Assembly (NCBI RefSeq): GCF_004361835.1
Contig: NZ_SNWD01000009.1
Coordinates: forward strand, 110,441 to 174,440
Direction: 5' to 3'
Origin: Stakelama pacifica
GTDB lineage: Bacteria; Pseudomonadota; Alphaproteobacteria; Sphingomonadales; Sphingomonadaceae
Length of the DNA: 64,000 nt
The stretch's first letter is position 1. Every line of letters starts with the position of its first letter. Positions 8,909-17,140 of this stretch are shown here, one piece after another. Made by a program: the position numbers and the translations under genes. The notes beneath the pieces are model-generated. The model was not told the origin of the DNA. It saw nothing but the letters and a program-made list of their open reading frames with translations, and searched no databases.

Positions 8909-8951
8909 AGTGGCGGCGCAAAGCGGAATGTTTCATGGCTGCGCACATAAG

Positions 8952-8983
8952 AAAGGCGGGCGGCAAACGCCACCCGCCCTTCT
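8952..8983 (-). terminator. Rho-independent terminator of wrbA
   Basis: On the minus strand GAAGGGCGGGTGG, loop CGTTTG, CCGCCCGCCTTTC pair along 13 positions with two G-U wobbles, followed by TTAT. The mismatches are wobble-compatible only in the minus-strand RNA, which fits wrbA. Confidence 0.7.
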
Positions 8984-9000
8984 TCATCCCGTCGCTGAAA

Positions 9001-9603
9001 TCAGCTGGCGAGCTTCGCCGCAGTTTCCGCGATCCGGCGACCCTGATAGCGGGCACCGTCCAGATCGGTCTTGCTCGGCTGACGGCTGCCGTCGCCGGCT
9101 GCGATCGTCGTGGCGCCATAGGGCGATCCGCCCTTTACTTCGTCCACGCCCATCTGGTCCTGAAAGCCGTAATCGAGGCCGACCACGACCATGCCGAAAT
9201 GCAGCAGGTTGGTGATCATCGAAAACAGCGTCGTTTCCTGACCACCATGCTGGCTCGCCGTCGAGGTGAAAGCACCGCCGACCTTGCCGTTGAGCGCACC
9301 CTTCATCCACAGGCCGCCTGCTTTATCTAGGAACGCAGCCATCTGGCTCGGCATACGGCCGAAGCGAGTCGGCGCGCCGAGAATGATCGCATCATAATCG
9401 GCGAGTGCATTCGGGTCCTGCAACACGCCATGTTCATATTCGGTGCGGAAGCCGGCGGCCTGCACCACTTCGTCCGGCGCGGTTTCGGGAACCCGCAGCA
9501 CATCGACGTCAGCGCCCGCACCGCGCGCGCCCTCGGCAACTGCATCGGCCATCTGCTCGACATGGCCGTAGGACGAATAATAAAGAACAAGAACCCTGGT
9601 CAT
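9001..9603 (-). CDS. wrbA: NAD(P)H:quinone oxidoreductase, flavodoxin type (WrbA)
   Basis: 200 residues from [18 protein letters not shown], the canonical WrbA start; the open frame extends 19 codons further but without similarity. The FMN phosphate loop SSYGHVEQM, the [11 protein letters not shown] loop and [15 protein letters not shown] are all recognisable. WrbA is a tetrameric FMN enzyme that reduces quinones by two electrons, limiting redox cycling. It is divergent from a LysR gene with 126 bases between starts. Confidence 0.95.
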   Translation of the reverse strand: MTRVLVLYYSSYGHVEQMADAVAEGARGAGADVDVLRVPETAPDEVVQAAGFRTEYEHGVLQDPNALADYDAIILGAPTRFGRMPSQMAAFLDKAGGLWMKGALNGKVGGAFTSTASQHGGQETTLFSMITNLLHFGMVVVGLDYGFQDQMGVDEVKGGSPYGATTIAAGDGSRQPSKTDLDGARYQGRRIAETAAKLAS

Positions 9604-9704
9604 TGCAAACAACTCCCATTTCAAAAGCGATGCGGAAAGCGCGCATCCGGCGCCGCACAAACATTGTCTGATCCCCAGATAGGGCGCATGGTCGGCAGGT
9701 AAAC

Positions 9705-9729
9705 GGAAACGTTGGAAACGGATCGTTTC
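9705..9729. repeat. GGAAACG direct repeat plus inverted repeat, probable LysR operator
   Basis: GGAAACG occurs at 9705-9711 and 9714-9720, and GAAACG/CGTTTC form a perfect inverted repeat (9715-9720 with 9724-9729) immediately before the LysR ATG. It lies in the wrbA-LysR divergent region, where LysR regulators commonly bind and autoregulate. Confidence 0.45.
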
Positions 9730-10635
9730 ATGTCACTACCTGATTTCGAAGGCTGGGCGATTTTCGCGAGCGTTGTCGAGCATCGCTCGTTCAGCGGAGC
9801 AGCGCAGGCGATCGGCATGTCCAAGGCAACGGTGTCGAAGGCGATCACCCGGCTGGAACATAAGCTGGGGACCAGCCTGTTCCACCGCACCTCGCGCAAG
9901 TTGACGCTGACCGAAAGCGGTGCCGCGCTTGCCGAACGCGCGCAGCGAATCCTTGCCGAAGCGCAATGCGCGGAAGAAGATGCCCGCCATGCCGCCAGTA
10001 CCCCCAGCGGAACGATCCACCTCGCCGCGCCGCTGACCTTCGGCCTTTCGCATGTCGCGCCAGCGATCGCCGATTTTCTGATTGAACATCCTGCGATCAC
10101 GATCGACCTCCGACTGTCCGATGCGAAGGTCGATATCGTCGCTGACGGATTCGACATTGCGCTGCGCATCGCCGACCTGCCCGACAGCAGCCTGCGCGCG
10201 CGCCGTCTGGTACCCGTGCGCGTCCATATCGTCGCCGCACCTGCCTATCTCGACCGGTACGGAACCCCCGACCATCCATCGGGCCTTAGCGAGCATCGCT
10301 GTTTCGGTTATTCCAACGTCCCACGGCCGGGCATCTGGCATTTTCGCAATGCGGCGGGAGAAGAAATCTCGGTGCGCATCGCCGGTCCGCTGCAAAGCGA
10401 CAATGGCGCGGCGATGCTTCCCGCGCTGCGGGCTGGGCTCGGCATAGCGCGGCTGCCCGATTTCATCGTCGATGATGACATCGCGGCAGGAACGCTGGTC
10501 CCGCTCCTTCCCGATTGGGCAACCGAAGCGGTCGCGCTGCATATGATGACCCCGCCGGGAACCCTTCGGCCCGAGCGCGTTACCCTCCTCATGGATTTTC
10601 TCACCCAACGTTTCCGCGCCCGGGAAGGACGCTAG
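9730..10635 (+). CDS. LysR-family transcriptional regulator
   Basis: 301 residues from [20 protein letters not shown]; a TTG six codons upstream is possible but less likely. The N-terminal winged helix ([20 protein letters not shown]) is followed by the linker helix and a two-lobed substrate-binding domain (about 90-295). It is divergent from wrbA, so regulation of wrbA, and of itself, is the natural guess. The inducer is unknown. Downstream the AI-2E permease begins one base after its stop. Confidence 0.92.
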   Translation: MSLPDFEGWAIFASVVEHRSFSGAAQAIGMSKATVSKAITRLEHKLGTSLFHRTSRKLTLTESGAALAERAQRILAEAQCAEEDARHAASTPSGTIHLAAPLTFGLSHVAPAIADFLIEHPAITIDLRLSDAKVDIVADGFDIALRIADLPDSSLRARRLVPVRVHIVAAPAYLDRYGTPDHPSGLSEHRCFGYSNVPRPGIWHFRNAAGEEISVRIAGPLQSDNGAAMLPALRAGLGIARLPDFIVDDDIAAGTLVPLLPDWATEAVALHMMTPPGTLRPERVTLLMDFLTQRFRAREGR

Positions 10636-10636
10636 G

Positions 10637-11662
10637 ATGAACCGCCTCACCCCTGACAAAGCCGATGCCCGCTTCCTGCGCCGCGTCGTGCTCCTGATCC
10701 TGCTCGGAGCGATCACCGTCGCGCTATATCGCGCGCTCGACCTGCTGATCCTCGCGTTCGGATCGATGCTGGGGGCGATCACGATCCATGCGATCGCCGA
10801 TCTCTATGCCGACAAGCTGCACTTTCCCCGAAGGATCTGCGTTCCCGCCGGGATTTTCACCATATTGTTCGCGATCGCCTTTCTCGTCTGGCTCGTCGCC
10901 TGGCAGTTCGGCGAGCAAGTCAACCAGCTCGTCGTCGCGCTGCCTGACCTCCTCACCCAGCTTGAAAACACGCTTTCCCAATCCCCGGTCGGAGCAAAGA
11001 TCGTCGCTGCGGTCGAGGCAGCGTTCGCCGGATCGCGGATCGCGCAGGATATCGGCGGGCTGGTCGCCGGATCGGGCGAGATGGTGCTGAACTTCATCCT
11101 GCTGATCGTCGGCGCGATCTTCTTTGCCGCCGATCCCGATCTGTACAAGCGCGGCATCCTGCTCCTCATCCCCAAAAGCAAGCGCCCGGCAATTTCGGAT
11201 GCGCTGCACGATGCGTCGGACACGCTGCGGCTGTGGCTGCGCGCGCAGCTCATCTGCATGTTGTCCATGGGGATATTGGTCTGGCTTGGCCTGTGGATTT
11301 CGGGCGTGCCCTCCGCGGCCGCGCTCGGCCTGCTCGCCGGACTTAGCGAATTCATTCCCTATGTCGGCCCCACCGCCGCGATGCTGCCTGCGCTGGGGCT
11401 GGCCGCTACGAAGGGGACCGGCTCGCTGATCGGCGCGCTGACCACCTATGCGCTGGTTCGCGTGGTACAAACCAACTTCATCACCCCGTTCGTTCAGGCT
11501 CGGGTCGTGGCCATTCCGCCCGCCGTCACGCTGTTCCTGATCATCGGCATCGGAATGGTGTTCGGAATTTTTGGCCTCTTCTTTTCCGCCGCACTTCTTA
11601 TCGTTCTATATACCTTGATACGTAGTCTTTATCTGCGCGAAACGCTGGGCGAAGAGGTGTAA
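10637..11662 (+). CDS. AI-2E family (PerM-like) membrane protein
   Basis: 341 residues with two N-terminal hydrophobic segments, a soluble stretch (about 80-150), then about six further segments. The family signature is visible in ALGLLAGLSEFIPYVGPTAAMLPAL and the long final hydrophobic helix (LFLIIGIGMVFGIFGLFFSAALL). Members are called autoinducer-2 exporters or sodium/proton antiporters, but most are uncharacterised, and there is no quorum-sensing gene nearby. Starts one base after the LysR stop. Confidence 0.85.
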   Translation: MNRLTPDKADARFLRRVVLLILLGAITVALYRALDLLILAFGSMLGAITIHAIADLYADKLHFPRRICVPAGIFTILFAIAFLVWLVAWQFGEQVNQLVVALPDLLTQLENTLSQSPVGAKIVAAVEAAFAGSRIAQDIGGLVAGSGEMVLNFILLIVGAIFFAADPDLYKRGILLLIPKSKRPAISDALHDASDTLRLWLRAQLICMLSMGILVWLGLWISGVPSAAALGLLAGLSEFIPYVGPTAAMLPALGLAATKGTGSLIGALTTYALVRVVQTNFITPFVQARVVAIPPAVTLFLIIGIGMVFGIFGLFFSAALLIVLYTLIRSLYLRETLGEEV

Positions 11663-11700
11663 AAAGCCGCAAAACCCGCGCAAATGCAGGCATTCGACGG

Positions 11701-11744
11701 TTAGTTTTAAATTAACCTTTCATGGTATAGTCAGTTTAGGTTAA
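11701..11744 (+). promoter_or_regulatory. Candidate CtrA-binding boxes upstream of ctrA
   Basis: TTAG-N7-TTAA (11701-11715) is one mismatch from the CtrA consensus TTAA-N7-TTAA, and TTAACC (11712-11717) is mirrored by GGTTAA (11739-11744). The A/T-rich patch stands out in GC-rich DNA 65-108 bases before the ctrA start. In Caulobacter ctrA is autoregulated through such boxes. Confidence 0.45.
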
Positions 11745-11808
11745 TGTTCGTGGGTAAGCGCATCAGGCGCAACGCCCGGTCCGCTGACGAAGTCACGAGG
11801 TAAGGCCC

Positions 11809-12516
11809 ATGCGCGTACTGCTGATCGAAGACGAACCGACCACGGCTCAGGCTATCGAACTGATGCTGAACGTCGAGGGGTTCAACGTCTATATGACCGA
11901 CCTTGGCGAGGAAGGTCTGGATCTCGGCAAGCTCTATGATTACGACATCATTCTGCTCGACCTGAACCTGCCTGACATGCACGGCTATGACGTGCTGAAA
12001 AAACTTCGCGTCGCGCGGGTGCAGACGCCGGTGCTGATCCTTTCGGGCATTTCGGAAATGGACAGCAAGGTGCGCTCGTTCGGCTTCGGCGCTGACGATT
12101 ATGTCACCAAACCTTTTCATCGCGAAGAGCTGATCGCACGCATCCATGCCGTGGTCCGACGGTCCAAGGGGCATAGCCAGTCGGTCATCCGCACCGGCAA
12201 ACTGTCGGTCAATCTCGATACCAAGACGGTCGATGTTGACGGTGCCCGGGTGCATCTGACCGGCAAGGAATATGCGATGCTGGAGCTGCTCTCGCTTCGC
12301 AAGGGCACGACGCTGACCAAGGAAATGTTCCTCAACCATCTCTATGGCGGGATGGACGAACCGGAACTGAAGATTATCGACGTGTTTATCTGCAAACTCC
12401 GCAAAAAACTGTCGATGGCGGCTGATGGCGAAAATTATATCGAAACGGTCTGGGGGCGCGGCTATGTGTTGCGCGACAGCGACGATGGCGCGCTCGATCA
12501 GTCCAAAGTTGCCTGA
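11809..12516 (+). CDS. ctrA: Cell-cycle response regulator CtrA
   Basis: 235 residues: receiver domain (1-120) with acidic pocket LIEDEP, phospho-acceptor Asp51 in ILLDLNLPD and Lys in YVTKPF; OmpR-type winged-helix DNA-binding domain (about 130-230) with [17 protein letters not shown], a stretch nearly invariant in CtrA. CtrA controls chromosome replication, division and motility genes in alphaproteobacteria and is phosphorylated through CckA-ChpT. The gene is monocistronic, with its own TTAA-type boxes and a strong terminator. Confidence 0.96.
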   Translation: MRVLLIEDEPTTAQAIELMLNVEGFNVYMTDLGEEGLDLGKLYDYDIILLDLNLPDMHGYDVLKKLRVARVQTPVLILSGISEMDSKVRSFGFGADDYVTKPFHREELIARIHAVVRRSKGHSQSVIRTGKLSVNLDTKTVDVDGARVHLTGKEYAMLELLSLRKGTTLTKEMFLNHLYGGMDEPELKIIDVFICKLRKKLSMAADGENYIETVWGRGYVLRDSDDGALDQSKVA

Positions 12517-12559
12517 TTTAATCAAAACACAAACCTTTTAGCGGGGCCTCCTGCTTTTT

Positions 12560-12596
12560 GCCGTGACATTCCGGGGGGAACGTCACGGCTTTTTTT
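12560..12596 (+). terminator. Rho-independent terminator of ctrA
   Basis: GCCGTGAC (12560-12567) pairs with GTCACGGC (12582-12589), extended by TTCC/GGAA, and is followed by seven T. Textbook intrinsic terminator 44 bases after ctrA. Confidence 0.92.
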
Positions 12597-12943
12597 GGTC
12601 GGCTCCCGCCTCGCCGGCGGCGATGGCTCCCATGCTGGCGCGCGTGATCACCGATCAGTCGCCGAAGGTATATCGCGCTGCTTTCGCTACTATTTTGCGC
12701 CGGCTGTTCGTCAGTCTCATATATTTTGACGCCTCACCCGTCCTGCCGAAGCTATCACCATGCTATTGGCGGCGATAAAGCACGACAGGCTTCGTCGCAC
12801 GATCAATACGGCTTCATGGCAAGTTTTGCATTGAATCATCGGATCATCCTTCCCACCATTAAAGTGCCGAGCGGTTTTTCATATGCTGCTCATCGGAAAG
12901 CCGCACATGCTTTCCGCGCGACACTCACGAAGAAGGATACCCT
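12597..12943. other. Gene-free interval between ctrA terminator and FKBP gene
   Basis: About 350 bases somewhat richer in A/T than the surroundings. Short open frames exist but have no ribosome sites or protein character. I see no RNA gene. The right end must hold the promoter of the FKBP gene, whose ATG is preceded by AGAAGGA. Confidence 0.4.
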
Positions 12944-13381
12944 ATGCCGACAGCAAAAAATGGCGACACCGTATTGATCGATTATGTCGTCCGCAAAAGC
13001 GACGACAGCATCGTGGGCGGCACTGAACAGGCAGGCCCGCAAAGCGTCACGATCGGCGCATCGCAGATTTTCCCGCAGATCGAGGCGGCGCTGACCGGCA
13101 TGGAAGTCGGTGAGGAGCAGACGGTGGAAATCGCTGCCGCCGATGCATTCGGGCCGCGCCATGAAGACCGCATCATCGAAATTCCGCGCTCCAACCTGCC
13201 GCAGGACCCTGCCCCCGAACCCGGCATGGCACTTTCAGCGCAGCAGCAGGACGGATCGACCGCGACGCTGGTCATTACCGAAGTCGGCGAGGATTCGGTG
13301 AAGGCCGATGCGAACCATCCGCTCGCGGGCGAAGACCTGACCTTCGGCGTCAAGCTGGTTGAGATCAAAGAAGCCGCCTGA
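12944..13381 (+). CDS. FKBP-type peptidyl-prolyl isomerase (SlyD-like)
   Basis: 145 residues beginning MPTAKNGDTVLIDYVVRKSD, a typical SlyD/FKBP opening. The FKBP fold is interrupted after GMEVGEEQTVEIAAADAFGPR by an insert-in-flap region (about 75-120), then resumes with NHPLAGEDLTFGVKLVEI. Such proteins speed proline isomerisation and act as chaperones. The His/Cys-rich metal-binding tail of E. coli SlyD is missing. Cytoplasmic, no signal peptide, monocistronic. Confidence 0.9.
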   Translation: MPTAKNGDTVLIDYVVRKSDDSIVGGTEQAGPQSVTIGASQIFPQIEAALTGMEVGEEQTVEIAAADAFGPRHEDRIIEIPRSNLPQDPAPEPGMALSAQQQDGSTATLVITEVGEDSVKADANHPLAGEDLTFGVKLVEIKEAA

Positions 13382-13394
13382 CCCCTTTGCCACC

Positions 13395-13426
13395 TGCTTC
13401 CCCGCCCGCGGATGGGCGCGGAAGCA
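13395..13426 (+). terminator. Hairpin downstream of FKBP gene, possible terminator
   Basis: TGCTTCC...GCCC pairs with GGGC...GGAAGCA around a short loop, 14 bases after the FKBP stop. It lacks a T-tract, so termination is uncertain. Confidence 0.4.
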
Positions 13427-13756
13427 GCGCGGGCCGACCGCCGCCGATCGAGATCGTTCCGTCAGTCGGGAAGGTCGTGGCTGTTACGGCCGGCCCAGCC
13501 GCCATGTTCTATGCGTCCGCTGGCGAAACAGATCGACGGCCCGGCCAAGGCGGATCGATGGTGCGCTCGCACGGCGCTTTCCGAATGGTGGCGAATATAT
13601 TCAGCACATACTTGCATATCGCCCGAATCAGCGGCGTGCGACCTTCGTCCCCGCTTTGTTTCGTTTCTAGCACGACAGAAACAATGCCTGCTTAATAAGG
13701 CCTTACTATAGATTCCTCTCAAGCGGAACCGGAGTCTACGTATAATCGCCTATAAT
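13427..13756. other. Gene-free interval upstream of the chemoreceptor gene
   Basis: About 330 bases with no credible gene; overlapping short open frames lack ribosome sites. The right end turns A/T-rich and holds two TATAAT hexamers (13741-13746, 13751-13756) that could be -10 elements, although no good -35 partner is evident. Confidence 0.4.
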
Positions 13757-13788
13757 GCTCCGTATAAGCCCTTACCTTATTGCGGAGC
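13757..13788 (+). promoter_or_regulatory. 5' leader hairpin covering the chemoreceptor ribosome-binding site
   Basis: GCTCCG-T-ATAAG (13757-13768) pairs with CTTAT-TG-CGGAGC (13776-13788) around a short loop. The 3' arm contains GGAG, the ribosome site for the ATG at 13794, so folding would hide it. This suggests translational control, for example by temperature or by an RNA/protein that opens the stem. Confidence 0.45.
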
Positions 13789-13793
13789 AAAGC

Positions 13794-15668
13794 ATGATTG
13801 ATATCTTCAATGCTTGGCGACTACCAAAGAAGCTGCTGGTTTCCTTTTCGGTCATCGCCATCATCTTGGCCTTCGTGGCCGGAGCCGGAATTTATGCCAC
13901 CCAAACAATGAGCAACACTGCGTCTGCGCATGTATCCCGCGGGCTCGCCGGAACCGAAGCGCTCGGCGACCTCACGGCGGCGCTGCGCGAACGCCGCATC
14001 ATCATCTGGTCGCTGATGAGCGCGAACTCGGCGAAAGAGCGCGATGAATATATAGCGCGCTACAATAAGACCGATAGCGATATCGAAGCTGCTATCGCTC
14101 GATATCAGCCGCTCGCCGAGCAATTCGCGCCGCAGCTCGAAGCGCTAAAGGCTGATATCGTAGAGCTCGATCAGGCCAATAAGCGGATCATTGCCACCTA
14201 TACCGCGAACGGAGCAGGTGCTGCCCTGCCCATGGTTTCGGGCGAAGGCCGTACGACTTCACGTGCTGCGATCAACAAGGCCGATGCACTGATCGTTCTG
14301 CAGAAAGATCGCGCGCAGGCTAATGATGCCGCCGGCAATGCTTTCGCGGCGAAAGCATTCACCTTTCTGGTCACGCTATCGATGCTCGGCATGGGCATGT
14401 TGTTCGCGATCTGGAAGCTGCTCGGCAAAACCGTATCGAAACCGATGAGCGAGCTTTCCAATGCCACCACCGCGCTTGCGGCAGGAGGCAAGGCCTCGGT
14501 ACCGCATCAGGATCGCTCGGATGAATTGGGCGATGTCGCAAAGGCGGTGGAGATGTTCCGCGTCGCCGCCGTCGAGCGCGCCGAGTCCGACGCCAAATCC
14601 GCCGCCGAGCAGCAAATCGTCACCACCTCGCTCAGCGAAAGCCTGCAGGCGCTCAAAAACGGCGATCTGACCGTCGATATTCAGGCGACGTTTCCGACCG
14701 CTTATGGCGAGCTGAAGGTCAATTTCAACGAAGCGCTCGCCAGCCTTCGCGAACTGATCGCTTCGGTTATCGAAAGTGCCGCGACAATCCAGACCGGATC
14801 GGGCGAAATCGCTCAGGCTTCGGAAGATCTTGCCCGCCGGACAGAAGCGAACGCCGCCAGCCTGGAAGAGACCTCAGCTGCGATAACGCAGATCGACGAC
14901 CGGCTCGGGGCCAGTGCCAAAGCGGCAGCAAAGACGGTGCAGCGCGCGGACGGCGCGATTTCCACCGTCAATACCGGCCGTACCGTCGCCGACGAAGCCG
15001 TACAGGCAATGACTCGCGTTTCGGATAGCGCCAAGGGCATCGATGATGTCATTGAGGGCCTCGACAAGATTGCCTTCCAGACACGCGTTCTCGCCATGAA
15101 CGCCGCAGTCGAAGCAGGCCGCGCGGGTGAGGCCGGCCGTGGCTTCGCGGTAGTCGCCGACCTCGTTTCCGCACTTGCGATGCGCGCCGAGGAAGAGGCG
15201 GGCCGCGCCCGCGAACAACTCACCGCAACACAGGCTGATGTCAGTGTGGCGGTAGAGATGGTGCAGAAGGTCGATGGCGCGCTGAACGACATTGCCGGGG
15301 ATGTTACCGAAGTGCATACGCTGCTGGGCAACATGGCTGCGGACAATCAGGCGCAGTCCACCGCAATCACGCAGATTTCGGTGGCCATCGGTTCGATGGA
15401 TCAGTCGACCCAGCAAAATGCCGCGATGGTCGAACAGACATCGGCTGCCGCGCGCAACCTTTCGCACGAGGTCAGCTCGCTCACCGATCGGGCGTCACGC
15501 TTCGAAGTGGGCAAGGTCGCGTTCCACAACGCCCCGCGCGCCACGGTGCTCTCGGCCCCCGCCCGGCCAAAACCCGTCGCAGCGAAACCGGACAGGGCCC
15601 CGGTCAAAGCTGTCGTCGCGGCAAAGGCCAATGGCGTGCTGGAAAGCGCTGACTGGACTGAGTTCTGA
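13794..15668 (+). CDS. Methyl-accepting chemotaxis protein with C-terminal CheR-type pentapeptide
   Basis: 624 residues from MIDIFNAWRLPKKLL; GGAG sits seven bases before this ATG. Segments: TM1 about 14-35, a periplasmic four-helix-type ligand domain (36-187), TM2 about 189-208, a HAMP domain and a second HAMP-like stretch to about 330, then the cytoplasmic signalling hairpin with tip sequence around LAMNAAVEAGRAGEAGRGF (about 433-451). The last five residues DWTEF fit the W-x-x-F tether that recruits CheR/CheB in E. coli receptors. No other chemotaxis gene is nearby. Ligand unknown. Confidence 0.93.
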   Translation: MIDIFNAWRLPKKLLVSFSVIAIILAFVAGAGIYATQTMSNTASAHVSRGLAGTEALGDLTAALRERRIIIWSLMSANSAKERDEYIARYNKTDSDIEAAIARYQPLAEQFAPQLEALKADIVELDQANKRIIATYTANGAGAALPMVSGEGRTTSRAAINKADALIVLQKDRAQANDAAGNAFAAKAFTFLVTLSMLGMGMLFAIWKLLGKTVSKPMSELSNATTALAAGGKASVPHQDRSDELGDVAKAVEMFRVAAVERAESDAKSAAEQQIVTTSLSESLQALKNGDLTVDIQATFPTAYGELKVNFNEALASLRELIASVIESAATIQTGSGEIAQASEDLARRTEANAASLEETSAAITQIDDRLGASAKAAAKTVQRADGAISTVNTGRTVADEAVQAMTRVSDSAKGIDDVIEGLDKIAFQTRVLAMNAAVEAGRAGEAGRGFAVVADLVSALAMRAEEEAGRAREQLTATQADVSVAVEMVQKVDGALNDIAGDVTEVHTLLGNMAADNQAQSTAITQISVAIGSMDQSTQQNAAMVEQTSAAARNLSHEVSSLTDRASRFEVGKVAFHNAPRATVLSAPARPKPVAAKPDRAPVKAVVAAKANGVLESADWTEF

Positions 15669-15769
15669 CGATCGCGGGCAGCGCGATACGTCATCGCCTG
15701 CATTAACGGCATCGGCGGATCGCCGGCACCTTCCGCGATCCGCCTGTCGCCTGCTTCGGCAACAACAAC

Positions 15770-15806
15770 AAAGCCCGATCCGCCATTATCCGGCGGATCG
15801 GGCTTT
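15770..15806. terminator. Bidirectional terminator between chemoreceptor and LysR genes
   Basis: AAAGCCCGATCCGCC (15770-15784) pairs perfectly over 15 bases with GGCGGATCGGGCTTT (15792-15806), with A-rich and T-rich flanks. It separates two converging genes. Confidence 0.88.
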
Positions 15807-15834
15807 GCGCATGGTTCAGCCCTGCAATAGCGTT

Positions 15835-16626
15835 TCAGGACGCCAGTGCGTCCACCAGTGCCTTGACCTTTGCCTGCCGCCATTGCGGAAGCGGCGCGAC
15901 CAGCCAATAGCCATAGCGCGCGACCTTCGGCTCGCCGATCAGCGTGACTCGGCCGGCCGCGATATCCGCGCGGGCGATCAGTTCGGGGACGGTGGCACGA
16001 CCCAGTCCCGATGCCGCCGCATCCAGCGCCAGCCCGGCATCGCCGACCCGCACCAGCGCGCGCGCATCTTCGCTCAGGCATCCGGGCCAGCCGATCACCA
16101 TATCGGCACCGCCGCCGGGCCGTTCGACCGTAACCATGCCGTCGGATTCGAGCGCTTCGCCCTCATGCTCGCCCGGCCCCTCGCCCCAGCGGATGGCGAG
16201 ATCGAGATTAGCCTCGGTAAAATCGATCTGCGCATCGGCGGGAACGACCGAGAAGCGGAATTCGCCGTCGCTCGCCGCGATTTCGGCAAGCCTGGGCATC
16301 AGCCATTTGGCGCTGAGGTCGCGCGGGGCAGCGATGGTCAGCGATTTGGACGACTGCCCCGCCTGCATCGCACGCACCGCGTCCTCGAATTGCAGGAAGC
16401 CGGTGCGCAGCGCCTCAAGCCCCGCCTCGCCCTCCGGGGTCAGTTCCAGCCCGCGCGTCGTACGACGGAACAGCACGACGCCCAGCGTATCCTCCAGCGC
16501 GCGAATCTGCTGCCCTACAGCGGCCGGCGTGACCGCCAGTTCATCGGCGGCACGCGTAAAGGACAGATGGCGCGCGGCAGCATCGAGCACCCGCAGGCCG
16601 TTCAGCGGAAGATGCGTGCGCTTCAT
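15835..16626 (-). CDS. LysR-family regulator (GcvA-like), short
   Basis: 263 residues, about 30-40 shorter than most LysR proteins. The winged helix (LSFTRAADELAVTPAAVGQQ) and the opening LPLNGLRVLDAAARHLSF are GcvA-like; the effector domain has KWLMPRLAEI and DLAIRWG. The shortening is in the C-terminal effector lobes rather than the DNA-binding part. It is the last gene of the leftward metZ-apaG direction, separated from apaG by 115 bases that contain a small palindrome. Target genes unknown. Confidence 0.88.
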   Translation of the reverse strand: MKRTHLPLNGLRVLDAAARHLSFTRAADELAVTPAAVGQQIRALEDTLGVVLFRRTTRGLELTPEGEAGLEALRTGFLQFEDAVRAMQAGQSSKSLTIAAPRDLSAKWLMPRLAEIAASDGEFRFSVVPADAQIDFTEANLDLAIRWGEGPGEHEGEALESDGMVTVERPGGGADMVIGWPGCLSEDARALVRVGDAGLALDAAASGLGRATVPELIARADIAAGRVTLIGEPKVARYGYWLVAPLPQWRQAKVKALVDALAS

Positions 16627-16741
16627 AGGATGTTCTGCCTTCCCGTTGCGGGATGGGTTGGTGTCGAAAACATGGACGGAAGCGATACGCTTCCCGACTT
16701 CGCCGCAAGCGAACGGATGGGGCCGGGAAAGCGTACGCCGT

Positions 16742-17140
16742 TCATTGCGTTTCCGCCGGTGCGATCAGGGGGAATTTGGGGATCGCGACATCGAAAAATT
16801 CGCCGTCCTCGCCGATCATGCGATAGCTGCCCTCCATCGATCCGGTCGGCGTCGACAGCGGGCAGCCGGAGACATAATCGAAACTGCCGTCCGGTTCGAT
16901 CATCGGCTGTTCGCCGACCACGCCTTCGCCCTCGACGCTGTGGCGCGTGCCGCGGCCATCGGTGATGATCCAGTTGCGGCTGATCAGCTGCGCAGACTGT
17001 CCGGCACCGTTTTCGATCCGAACATGATAGGCCCAGAACCAGCGCCCGTGTTCCGGTTTGGATTGTTCGGGCAGATAGCTGACCGACACGCGGACCGTAA
17101 TGCCGCGCGTTTCAGCACCATATCCGAACAATTCCTTCAC
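16742..17140 (-). CDS. apaG: ApaG domain protein
   Basis: 132 residues starting at GTG (17138-17140), which overlaps the metZ stop as GTGA. The ApaG immunoglobulin-like fold is recognisable from FWAYHVRIENG, RNWIITDGRG and GVVGEQPMIEPDGSFDYVSG. ApaG proteins are linked to Co2+/Mg2+ homeostasis in genetic studies, but the biochemical role is unclear. The overlap indicates translation coupled to metZ. Confidence 0.94.
   Translation of the reverse strand: MKELFGYGAETRGITVRVSVSYLPEQSKPEHGRWFWAYHVRIENGAGQSAQLISRNWIITDGRGTRHSVEGEGVVGEQPMIEPDGSFDYVSGCPLSTPTGSMEGSYRMIGEDGEFFDVAIPKFPLIAPAETQ

Noticed and set aside
12563..12977. Two short rightward open frames after ctrA
   Set aside because: They start in the terminator hairpin or run across the FKBP start, with no ribosome sites.
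16678..16694. GGAAGCG-ATA-CGCTTCC palindrome between apaG and the LysR gene
   Set aside because: A seven-base stem with no T-tract; it may be an operator, but there is too little to call it.
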